Source of the DNA: Plumapathes pennacea
Taxonomy: Eukaryota > Cnidaria > Anthozoa > Antipatharia > Myriopathidae
NCBI GenBank assembly: GCA_964036295.1
Contig: OZ038462.1
Location: forward strand, 23,090,863-23,154,862
Direction: 5' to 3'
Length of the DNA: 64,000 bases
Part shown: positions 12,701-22,236 of the stretch, piece after piece
Layout of the letters: the number at the start of each line of letters is the position of its first letter
Position numbering within the stretch: position 1 is the first letter of the stretch
Position numbers and translations under genes: made by a program
The notes under the pieces: model-generated
Databases searched by the model: none
What the model saw: the letters and a program-made list of their open reading frames with translations, nothing else
Told to the model about the DNA's origin: nothing

Positions 12701-15061
12701 ATGGGTTTTCTCTGTCAAGGGATATAGAAAAAAATTCCGGTCCTTCAGTTGTTGATCCAAACAAAACGATCATCGGTTGGCTTTCTGGATGCACGGAAGC
12801 CATACTTTAGGAGCGATTTTGGCTTGCATTGTTTTTAAGCGTCGGAAGACTTGAAAATAGCCGTACCCAAATGCTTGATGTGTTACCAGCGGGACCCCCG
12901 TAAAGTACGAAGGGTTGTGTTTTGCAAATGCTCTATTATAGATACCGCTTCAACCAATGTATCTGTGTTCTGAGCAATATTTGTGTGAAAGAACATCGAA
13001 TAAGTAGTAGAAGACGTGTCGAAACTTGATAGAACTTGAACTTTTCCCTGCGGGCAGAGCGTCTCCCTTTGTCGGAAACTCTGCGGCTTTGTGTAACGCG
13101 CGGCGTATACGAACAGTCGGCGTTTAACTTCGTTTTGCGTGCAGTAAAGGTTTTTTGTTTATTGTCTGAGGATATTGAATTACTAATAGGATTGAGGCAA
13201 ATATCACGCGAGATTAAGATACAAGATCTGTCAATGAAATGTCACGAGCATAATATCATAGAACGGGGAATCCCGAATCATCAGCTACTTAGCTTTCACT
13301 CACGCCGCTTTAACAAAAGCAGGAAAGACCGGCAGGCGATTACATCGAGAATATTTGTCACTGAATACCTCGAAGTCTTCAAGGTTGATATCCGACTATC
13401 CGAGCCGTAATGTTCGCTCCACAAGCCCGTGATGCACGCCTTTGTTGTCACGGTATTCAAACGTCTGCAGCTTCCGATAGAGATTAATTTCGTATCGACC
13501 CAGAATTTTGCGTTAAAGCTTAATGCATAGCAGTCTTGAACATATTAGTGATCAGACTTGTACATGTAGGATGCGTAACGTCTGAGATGGCTTTTTCATA
13601 CGAAGTAATTTCATCATGGGAAGTGTCATGTTTTAGGCCCCGTCCACACTACGCCGGATAAATTTGAAAACGCAACTTTATTCTTACGGTTAGGAAAACG
13701 CTCTTCAAAGTGGATAAATTTGAAAGCGCCGGCTTTGCGTTTTGGTGTGGACGAAAAACATTTTGAAAACGGAACTTTTCGAAAACCCTGACTCACGTGG
13801 CCACGTCAAGTGGTTTCAAAGATTGTCAGGGACGTTTGTAGAGCAATAACAATACATTTGGGCCCGGAAACATTTTATCCGTTTTCCAGTGTGGACGGAA
13901 AACATTTCTTGCGTTTTCAGAGTGAAAGTTGCGTTTTCAAATTTATCCGGCGTAGTGTGGACGGGGCCTTAATGTGCTACAGCTACTTGAACATGATGCA
14001 CACGCTGGGAAGATGAGATAAGGCTATTACGCTGTCTTACAGCTACTTAAGATGTCGGGTATTCCCCAGTCAATCCCATTACAAAATGACAACACAGTTC
14101 CTCCACAAAACATGTCAGCTTGAAAATTCACTCAACAAGGTTGCCAGGTTGTATAGAAAGCGTCACACAAGTACTGTCACGTGCATCGGAAAGCAATGAA
14201 AACTGGGTTGTTGCAAACGAAGAATATTCCTACAGGGCCTTCGATAATTGTTTTCTCTCAATTATTATAATACACTTTTTCGTGAATATCTGTTTGACCA
14301 AAATTAGAAGAAAAGAGGGCAAGAAAAATAAAGGGAGCTCTTGGATCCGTCATTTGCAAAAACTGACTCGGCTATAATATCTTTTGCATATAAACGCACG
14401 ACAAAAGTTCCTCTCCCGGGACCCCGCGTGTCTCTATTCATTGTACTAATGACGTCACAAGCGCACTGGCCACGGGCCTGTCTTGTTTAGTAATGTTCCA
14501 CATTACTAAATTAGAGATGTAATAACTAGTTTAAAGTCTTATTAGTAAGCATAGTTTCTAGCCTAGTGAAACAGATCTTGACGCTTGTGCACCTGTATGT
14601 GTGATGGGACCAGTCCCTCCATTGCACTCCATGCGTTCTGTCGTTGAACAGCATATGTGGGAGAGCACGGACATCCTTGACTAAGTCCTTGAAGCATCCT
14701 ATTCCCTTGAAAGGCTGGTCACAACTAGGATCATCTGGGTAGAAATATACAGAAACTCCTGTGTGTCGCGGCTGAGAAACGTTTTGAAAAATTTAAACGT
14801 ATGGTATGTAATACTAACGAACGGTAAGGAAACCAAAATGAAAAAAAAAAAAAAAAAAAAACAAGAAGCAGAAAAGAGATGAAAGATAAGGCCGAATACT
14901 AACTACAACGATATCGTAGATAAAAAGGAAAAAATTGCTTCGTTTATAATGTTTTTTTTTCTGCATTTCGTATCTAAAACTAACCATTATTTAGTGCACC
15001 TACCTTGTCCTGACGCTGAAGTTGCCATCAACAAAAACAGGCAGAGAATACTTGTCAACAT
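6742..15061 (-). CDS. Secreted protein with WSC-like Cys-rich module and vWA domain
   Basis: Exons (transcript order) 15004-15061, 14593-14758, 9454-9685, 9043-9079, 8028-8416 and 6742-6903 total 1044 nt, giving 347 aa in frame. Residues 1-18 are a signal peptide (MLTSILCLFLLMATSASG). Residues about 30-140 form a Cys-rich module (IGCFKD, DWSHHTYSVVCRCA, GYQFFAVQFYAECWAG) resembling WSC/kringle-like carbohydrate-binding modules. A short charged linker (DKPTYEEKPKP) leads to a vWA domain from about 165. Its MIDAS is intact: DTSGS at 180-184, a threonine near 248-250 and TDG from 275. The predicted role is extracellular matrix or adhesion, with metal-dependent ligand binding. The stop TAA overlaps a donor-like GTAATA, so further exons toward the left cannot be wholly excluded. 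The acceptor at 14758 was chosen because it keeps the frame. Confidence 0.85.
7434..7597. mobile_element. MITE with GCCCCGTTTACACT-type termini
   Basis: Left AGCCCCGTTTACACTGG, right CAAGTGTAAACGGGGCC. It lies in the last intron of the vWA gene. The ends resemble the GGCCCCGTCCACACT family at 13636 and 16971, suggesting related superfamily members. Confidence 0.75.
7763..7977. mobile_element. MITE with ATAGACCCCTTCACGGTA terminal inverted repeats
   Basis: Left end ATAGACCCCTTCACGGTA with inner ATGCATGATGGGTAATCAGG; right end is the inverse, CCTGATTACCCATCATGCAT ... TACCGTGAAGGGGTCTAT. 215 bp in the last vWA-gene intron; the plus-strand ORF across it is accidental. Confidence 0.85.
8487..8828. 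mobile_element. MITE with TTAGGG(C/G)xGxxTTCTTT termini
   Basis: Left TTAGGGCGCGTTCTTTCGGG followed by ACTATTCCGTTTATTTCTA; the right end read on the other strand is TTAGGGGTGCATTCTTTGGG with ACTATTTCGTTTATTTCTA. 342 bp, internally rich in ATTCCG motifs, in an intron of the vWA gene. Confidence 0.8.
8925..9030. mobile_element. Partial TTAA-MITE copy (inverted orientation)
   Basis: The complement reads CTTCACTCTCAAGCTCAAAA, then GATTCTCCCAACCTTAGAAG and GTGGTGAGAATTGATAG. This matches the body of the 41139-41348 element in reverse orientation. It ends near the 37-nt linker exon of the vWA gene. Confidence 0.6.
9781..9806. repeat. Poly-G run
   Basis: An almost uninterrupted run of about 25 G residues in the large vWA-gene intron. 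It has G-quadruplex potential and its length is prone to assembly error. Confidence 0.85.
9950..10141. repeat. G/C-run-bounded element related to 2495-3098
   Basis: Starts CCCGGGGGAGGAGGAGGGG with GGGGGTACTCAG and ends CTACCCCTCTCCCCCCCTCC with CCCGGCCGGG, so the ends are inversely related. The interior carries GGTACCCCTTTCAC. Non-coding, in the large intron of the vWA gene. Confidence 0.5.
10449..11650. repeat. Inverted repeat pair, about 1.1 kb apart
   Basis: The 42-bp core at 10487-10528 (ends GGTTGTGACTAAACTGG ... TTTCCGAGA) recurs inverted at 11586-11627. Weaker similarity extends about 40 bp outward and past ACTGGGACC inward. In each arm the same frame is open (VVTKLDTPKSGFRE). Both arms lie inside the 4.9-kb intron (9686-14592) of the vWA gene. 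The element class, or whether these are relics of a duplicated exon, is unclear. Confidence 0.65.
13636..13968. mobile_element. MITE with GGCCCCGTCCACACTACGCC termini and TTA duplication
   Basis: 333 bp. The left end GGCCCCGTCCACACTACGCC continues GGATAAATTTGAAAACGCAA; the right end is its inverse, ending GTGTGGACGGGGCC. TTA flanks both sides as a 3-bp target-site duplication, as in PIF/Harbinger-type elements. It lies in the large vWA-gene intron. A relative is at 16971-17204. Confidence 0.85.
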
Positions 15062-15460
15062 CTTATAAACGAATTGTTCTTATGAAACCTAAACTAAAAT
15101 ATGTCCCTGGTGTTTGATAATCGACTGACTTCGTACGAAGATAAGCTATATATTGGGTCAAAGTGATTTCAAGTCAGCGAGAAGAGTGCGCACAAATCAG
15201 AAATGATCTCTAAATGGCGTTGGTTAGTGCTCTCTTCAACTATGAACTAATTACGATTTGACGCAAGACTGTTGTGGGTGATTTCGAAACTCTTAATTCT
15301 CCATTATCAAAGGGTTTGTAGCGTATGATAATGGCGAGAAATCTTCCTACACAGCTAATGGACTTGTAACTGCCTTTGTATCTTTTGTGATCACCTCATT
15401 TTAATTTTCATGAGTCCATATTAAGTGTGAAAAGCTTTTAAGTCGTCAATAAAACACTTA

Positions 15461-15697
15461 GGGCCGATTTTTTAAACAAGGTTTAGACTGCGGTTAAGAA
15501 AGTCCTGGTCTAAACAAGATTTAAACAACAGCCATGCTTAATGGATAACGGCCAAACGTTGTCTTTGTAAACTGACTCCGATCCATGTTCTAAAAATGCA
15601 ATTTAACGTTTTACTAACCCTGTTTTACAGCGTCCGTTTAAACTTTAATTTAGAGATAAACCAGGTCTAGGTTAGACTTTGTTTAAAAAATCGGCCC
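15461..15697. mobile_element. MITE with GGGCCGATTTTTTAAAC termini and TTA duplication
   Basis: Left GGGCCGATTTTTTAAACAAG, right TTGTTTAAAAAATCGGCCC, flanked on both sides by TTA. 237 bp, non-coding. The internal sequence carries further TTTAGAC/GTCTAAAC pairs. Confidence 0.85.
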
Positions 15698-16970
15698 TTA
15701 AAGTTTCTAAAAGCGCGAGTTCATTAGAGTTCCACGTTTCATAATCTTGACTCACGTCTAGTATATAGAATTTTAGGATCACCGATTAACGTAGATTAAG
15801 ACTTTAAGAGTTAAGGTAGCTCGCGCCCACACACAAACACACAAATCAAACGAAAGCGCACGTTTTACCTTGTTTCGATACCGCGGAGAGAGAATGCACA
15901 TATTGCGCATGCGCACCTGTATACTCGCCAACTGAAATCGCACACGGATGTAGAGTTAGGAAAACAAAATTGGTCCTTGCTCAACTTGTTAAAAATTGCA
16001 CCGCAATAAGCTCTTCTTCGCATAAAGGCTCGACTATTGTTCTCATCATGATCCATAAAATATTTCTTCTCGAGCGTGTTTGGTGAAATCGTGACTAAGA
16101 CAGAGCCAAAGCTCCAGTTGCCCGAGAGTGAACTCGGAACAGAGAATATTGTCGGACAATTATCCGTGCATATTTCCTCGCCAGTTTATTGTTTATTTAG
16201 TTTGGGCTGCATTTGTTTTGGTCTATACGAAAAGCTCAAAAAGCCCAAACAACTGCTTGTTATCGGGGAAGATTTATTTCATATTGGTTTGGCATCGCAG
16301 AAGTGACTTCAAAAGCAAAACTATTTTTATCGATAAGCATCAATATTCCGGAACATTGCAAATGGAGATATTCAAAAGATAGCGAGACTTTGTTAAACAG
16401 GTTAACATTTATTTTAGGTTAAGACTTATCCTGTTAGGCATAAATTATTTCAATCTTTCCATGTTACATTAAAAGTATTTTACATTGCTCTGTAACATGT
16501 AACCTTCAACAACTTTTGTTGAAATTCGCCAAGCAGCGAGCGCTTTTTAGCGCTGTTTTTCTGACCCAATTAAGGTTTTTTTCCTGTCCATTTAAAATCT
16601 TTATTCTTTACTTTTATCATCATCATCACTCATTTTTTTTCAGTGAAAATATTATATTGTTCTTCTTCACAATAGTTTCCATAAGAACCCTAGAAGCTGA
16701 TAACAATTTAAGGACAAAAATTATGACCATTTCTTGCGCTATGACTACGGAAATCTTCGACTGATCAGTACGTTTGGTCACAAACGATATTTAAAGTCAA
16801 TGTACGTAATAAAAAAAAAAGGAAAAATCCATGTCTACTCCTTGTGAATTCCGCCATAAACCGCTTATCAATGTGGTACACGAAAGGAAAATACAAATTC
16901 AGGTTCTTTTTCCACTCTGAACTGTTAAGTGGCATGGGAACACAGCACTCGATGCCGACTGCGCCACTAG

Positions 16971-17204
16971 GGTCCCGTCCACACTAATCCGGATAAATTG
17001 AAAACGGATGTTTCGTATGAAAACGCATCGAAAGTTTTCCATCCACACTACGGTTTTCGAGTCGATTTCGCTGTCCACACTAAAACGCGTTTTCGAAAAT
17101 ATCTGTTTTCGGCCTTCGAAAAAGCTTCTTGGTGTGGACGGGAGGCCAAAACGGAAAAATAAATGTTCGTTTTCAAATTTATCCGGATTAGTGTGGACGG
17201 GGCC
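16971..17204. mobile_element. MITE, relative of the 13636 element
   Basis: Left GGTCCCGTCCACACTAATCC then GGATAAATTGAAAACGG; right TTCAAATTTATCCGG then ATTAGTGTGGACGGGGCC. Internal GTGTGGACGGGAG and TCCACACTAAAACG are partial repeats of the termini. Minus-strand ORFs here are by-products. Confidence 0.8.
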
Positions 17205-17394
17205 CCGGACCAATACCATCTCAAGTCGCGGATTGACCATTTTTTAATAGTAAGTACATCCAGCTTTTCAGTTGAGCTGTTTTCGAGGAACACAGATACG
17301 TAAATACAAGCAATCATTTAACTTTCGAGGAAAAGTGGACAACACGAAACTCAGTAAAAATTCACCCCGAGTAGTGGAGAAACAGCAATGTTTT

Positions 17395-17607
17395 GGACCT
17401 GTTCACACTTGAATCGCTAAAACGAGATCGATCCGAGATCAGTGCTGAGATCGGCCGAGATCCCACTCGTGATAAGCGCGCATTCACATGTCGAAAAATC
17501 GTGCACATTACATCTGAGATCAATCTTGGACTCTTAGCATTTGGTTAGTATTTAGCCAGGAACGATTCAGATCAATATGATTACTTTCTAGAGTGTGAAC
17601 GGGCTCT
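17395..17607. mobile_element. Probable MITE with GTTCACACT termini
   Basis: Left GGACCTGTTCACACTTGAAT, right AGAGTGTGAACGGGCTC. The inner GAGATCGATCCGAGATC stretch is repetitive. The inverted repeat is short (about 15 bp), so confidence is moderate. Confidence 0.55.
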
Positions 17608-18879
17608 AAGAGTTCGTAATGTCGACAACATTGCCAAATATGCTTTTTCTTTGCAAAAGGTTGCGAAAGTACAAGAAATAAATATCACATTACGTCATGA
17701 ATATATTTTTTTTAAACGAGAGACCAATCATATCCTTGAGGTTTGCACTTTTGAAATAATACAGGTTCCCTTTTGAAAGCTTTGCGGGGTGTCGGTCCGT
17801 TCGCACCAGATCGACTAGATAGTTTAAAATAGTAAGAACTGTTAAAGCATTGGGTACTTTGAAGTTCGGCAGCGACTTATAGAAATTTTTACTTGCATTT
17901 ACAGCTGCAAATGTCGACGTTATTTTCGTTAAAATCACAAGACCCTCTCCAAGTAATTAAGGTTTTTTTTAAATCTATGAATTGAACCAGATAACGAGCC
18001 CAATTTAGACCGTACAACGTTGTAAAGAACACGTTTGTTTTGTGTTTAACTAGATTGGCCCACTTTAGGCTGTTGTTATGGTACAGGTATGCAAAGTTCA
18101 CCATATTTGGTCATTTTAAAATGTTTTGATAATTACAGGAAAATCACAAAGGGATATATGGAAATACACCGTGAAATTTTTTATTCATGATTTCATGAAT
18201 ACAACGGGCAGCACCTGGCGTTGAATGTTAGTTTAATTACTGACAACAGAAAACATCCCCGTGGAGTGTAGAAAGAGTTCAATAGTCCACTCGTTTGCAC
18301 TTCGATCAAATCACCGCGGGGAATCTAAAAGACCCGTCTGAAAATTGAACACTGTCTACTCAAGGCCATAACGGTCAGAAGTGAACAATGTTGACTGTTT
18401 TGAAAAAGATACGTATTAGAAAAGGTGTAAAGATAAGGCTCCTGGAAATTTACACACACTAGTAATTTTTTAAAGTTTTTATTTTTTTTTTTCAGATAGT
18501 ACGGTCAAAGGAATATTAGAATTTACAAAATTTCAACCGTAATTTACCATTGCGACAATTGTCAGTAATTGAAATATTTTGTCATTATTTTTTCAAATTG
18601 TTTTTATTCTAACGAAAGTTCAGTTTATATTCTCCCGCCGAGTTCTACTATACAAAAAAAAAAAACCTCATAACGACTAACCCCACAAAAATCGATCGGA
18701 CATGGGATAAATGCGAAGGCCAAGGTGCTAAAATACGGCAGAATGCATGGATTAAAGAAAAAAACCGCAATTTAATTACTTGATGTTTGTACCCAAACAA
18801 CACATAGGGATCGCACATAAAACGGTGCGTTGGATGGTCAACAAGTCGTGTTCCACAAGGTCCGCCGCGAAACGAAGAA

Positions 18880-20578
18880 ATGGAAGAAAACTTTACCCAG
18901 AACGTATCTTATCATGGCATTAACACGTCGATGTCTCCGGGTGGAAGTCCTTTTCCGACGGAAAGTTTGGCTTTCAAAGTTTTCAAGCTCGTTTGTTACT
19001 CTGTTGTGTTCCTTGTGGGAGTCGTAGGCAACATTATGGTGTTTAGAATGGTTCTTCGACGCCGCAAACTTCAGACCGTCAGCAACTACTTGATTTGTAA
19101 CCTAGCCGCTGCTGATATCGCAGTTCTGATGATAAATCTCCCAGCTCGTTTGGCTTACCAAGAGAACTCGTACGTGTGGCCTTTTGGAGCATTTCTCTGT
19201 AAGACAATCCCCATGTTGACGTACTTGTTTATGACTGCGTCGTCCGCTACGCTCATTCTCATGACATTTGATCAGCACCGTGCTGTCGTCCATCCTTTGA
19301 AGAGACGTTTCACGATTGCAAAAACCAAGGTGGCAATTTTTTTCATCTGGGTGTTCTCGGCGCTTATCACCTCACCGCTTAATTTCGCCCTAGAGCTCGT
19401 CTATCGAGCAGGAAAGCCTGTCTGTACAGACTTGTGGCCGAGTGATACGTTTGAGAAAGGCTACTTCGTCGCTCTCTTCGTACTGCAGTTTTTAATCCCA
19501 TTCGTCATCATCACCACCGCCTACACCAACATGGGCAAGCATCTGAATTCACCTGCCATCAAGGCAGAGAGCACCACAAATTCCATGAAAAGCCGAACGG
19601 ACCGAAATAAAAAGGTGAGAGGATCGATATAGTCCGAGCATTGTTTTTAGTGGCTTTCGGCGTTTCAGGTAGTAAACAAGTTTTCCATTAGCAGTCTTAA
19701 TTACACTGTCATCAGAAAAGTAAAGTTTTGCGCAAAACGTAAATCCCGCCTAGTATGATGAACACCTGAAACCTACAGTATTTACAAATGCAAGTACAAG
19801 AGATATGCGTCGGTGTGAAGACGAGCGGTGCGAGCACAAGGAAAAGGAAATATTTTGATCTGGTGCTTGCGCTTCCATGTGTCAAGCTTGTTTTCCGGCA
19901 CTGTGAAATAACAACTCCTGCGCAGCCACCTGTTTATAATCTTCCTCAGAACCCCTTATAAAGTTGAAGTTGTATAAGGCCAGGGCTTATTACTGGAATA
20001 TCATACTTATGTATCTCGCAAGTTTTTCAAAAGATATCTGCATTTGACAAATGCAGCTGCATGTCCCAGCTGTGTTGTTTGTTTGAGTGGACACATTTTG
20101 CTCATTTTCATTATGCCTGCTCTCAAATGTGAACGAAGAAAGAGCTTCGCCTTGTATTATAGAGATTAACTATTACTATTAACTGTGGGGTCTAAAACTT
20201 CTAATTTCAGGGTAGCTCAATTAATACGAGCGTTGTGCGAAATCTGACTATTAATATAAACTAACTAAATACAGCTGATCAGTAAAATAAAGTGATCGCA
20301 GAATCGAACACGTGACTCACCTTGTTGTGCACAACTCTCCCCAGGTTATCAAGATGCTCATCACGATAGTGGTGGTGCACGCAGTCTTCACTTTGCCACA
20401 TCACATCACGTGGCTGCTAAGCGTGTTTGGTCATCCCAACTCTGTTGCCAAGAAGCTCTGCGTGTTGCTGGTGATCGCCATGAGTGCGGCACATCCCATA
20501 ATTTACGGCACGCTGAACAGAGACTTCAAGAAAGGATTCAGGAGCTCCGTAGAATGCTTCAAGTGTCGCCAGAAATAA
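18880..20578 (+). CDS. Rhodopsin-family (class A) GPCR, neuropeptide-receptor-like
   Basis: Exon 1 18880-19614 and exon 2 20345-20578, phase-0 junction, 322 aa. The N-terminus (about 30 aa) has three N-glycosylation sequons (NFT, NVS, NTS). TM1 carries GN at 50-51 (N1.50) and TM2 LAAAD (D79). C107 and C182 form the expected TM3-ECL2 disulfide. TM4 W157 and TM5 P207 are in place. Departures: the DRY motif reads DQH (131-133) within FDQHRAVVHPL, TM6 has FTLP instead of CWxP, and TM7 ends in HPIIY (295-299) instead of NPxxY. The C-tail is short with two cysteines (CFKC) as possible palmitoylation sites. It most resembles peptide receptors, but the ligand cannot be told. The intron after TM5/ICL3 is 730 bp. 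An AATAAA lies near 20983. Confidence 0.9.
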
Positions 20579-20678
20579 GAAGCACTGGAGGTTTGCAAAG
20601 GTCAATTTCCAAGTCAAAGTTCAGAGGTCGTCTTTTTTGTGGTTTCTGGGGTTTGACATTACATTGTTATTATGACTT

Positions 20679-20979
20679 AGCGGGCGAGTGGTTTTCGGAC
20701 GACTTTAGAAAACCAAAACTAAAGTAATTACATGGCCAATCACAAAGTCTGTAAGAAACACACTTTCAACCAATCAGAAGCCAAAGTAATTTGCGTTTCA
20801 TTTTACTTTGAAGAGACCAATCAGCAGTTCGAGAAAACGCCATCGCCACTTGCGTGAACAGATTTGCTTTTGTTCCTGATTGGCCGAGAATGTTGCCAAA
20901 CTTGTTTGAACAATCTAAACGCAAATGTAAAACCAAAGTAACCACACCAATTTTCGACAGTCGTCCAAAAACCGCTCTA
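20679..20979. mobile_element. MITE, TIR near GxGCGGTTTTTGGACGAC; copy at 59034
   Basis: Left GAGTGGTTTTCGGACGACTT and right inverse GTCGTCCAAAAACCGCTC. The interior (AACCAATCAGAAGCCAAA, CACTTTGAAGAGACCAATCA) is closely matched at 59034-59346 (AACCAATCGGAAGCCAAA, CACTTTGAAGAAGGAATCAA), giving a two-copy family in this window. Confidence 0.8.
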
Positions 20980-21902
20980 AACAATAAAACATAACCCTAT
21001 TCCCTTCATTCTAACATAGAAGACTTTGAACCAAAAGCTCTCACGCACACACCAGCCAAATGGTCGGCTTATATAACTGTGCACACTTGAGTTTTTTACC
21101 TGGATAGTCGTTTTGTCGCGCCTTCTTATGTCGCTGTTTATAACAATGAATATTTAGTCTAGTACTTAGAATGGAATTTTTACTAAGGCACAATTGCAGA
21201 ACTTAACTGCTACTCACATTCAAATACGAATGACCGGAAGCTTCCCGATTTTTTTCCTTTTGACGTCGAGTTAGTCTTTTCATTACCGATGTGCATAGGG
21301 AAACCACAATCCTTCGCGCGACGAAATACTCGATCCGCTATTTTCAGGGACCCCGAAAATCAAAAGCGACTTTCACAATCACTAGTTTTCGCCAGCATGA
21401 ACCAGTGTCTGTCAAGTAAATCTCTCTGCTGAGCTTTTTTTCTCTCTTTACACAATTGTAGAGAGAGTTCTCCACTTTACCCGCCACGTTTTATCATCAC
21501 GTGACCGGCCAAAATGTCTCAGCCTCGGGAACTGCGCATGACTGTGAAAGTGGCTTGTTCATAAGATCCATTTCCATTCGACTCGTTTGAGGCCTAAAAC
21601 TGCAAAAATATCGGATTAGTTGGGAAGGCACCTCCAAATAAGGTCTGTAAGGACGAGTATTTTATGACTTAATAAATATATCAGTTTTGCTCCTGCGTTT
21701 TTTCGTCTCTTGTTCAGTCACTTCCACTTAATCTAAAAGGACCCTGGGGCATCTTAGTACAAACAACACAAATAGTAAGGCAGTGTCAGCTCATGAAAAG
21801 ACGTACTTCCACAAAATAAAGCATCTATTTCCACTATAATTACAAAATATTTCGGTCTCCTAAAATATAAAAATGTTCTAAACCATTTCCTCGATAAGAG
21901 TT

Positions 21903-21904
<2 letters not shown>

Positions 21905-21958
<54 letters not shown>

Positions 21959-21976
21959 CTCTCTCTCTCTCTTTCT
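21905..21976. repeat. (CA)n then (CT)n microsatellite
   Basis: About 25 CA units followed by about 9 CT units and a short CTTT tail. Simple sequence with no coding meaning. Confidence 0.95.
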
Positions 21977-22236
21977 CTTTCAGCTTTCTGTATCGTTGTT
22001 TTTATATACATTAAAACATTAGCGAGGGACTTAAATATTCAAAGCTTGACAACTTTAGCCATTGTAATAAACATAAAATGTGAATTCAATTCAATTCTTC
22101 CTATAACCTGTGTCTTTCTGTCTCAGAATTTCACTGTATCGGCCACTGTATAAATCTGCCTGGGCCCAGCCCTGTGAGTGAATAACTCGTCGAAATATTC
22201 GCACCGCAAGTACATTCGTCAAACTGTAAGCACGTG

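Larger units (their letters stand above)
15062..18879. other. Intergenic region between vWA gene and GPCR
   Basis: Contains three inverted-repeat elements (15461-15697, 16971-17204, 17395-17607) and AT-rich unique sequence. Short ORFs here (for example 16076-16306 and 17690-18104) show no recognisable domain and no matching splice structure. The first few hundred bases right of 15061 should hold the vWA-gene promoter, and those left of 18880 the GPCR 5' region; I see no diagnostic motif. Confidence 0.5.
20579..22236. other. Intergenic region between GPCR and first MPV17-like gene
   Basis: Holds the GPCR 3' flank, one MITE (20679-20979) and a CA/CT microsatellite (21905-21976). The remainder is unique AT-rich sequence without recognisable exons. 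Confidence 0.5.

Noticed and set aside
12207..13410. Two ORFs of 111 and 124 codons
   Set aside because: No recognised domain, start context or splice partner; kept only as a low-confidence finding, not annotated as genes.
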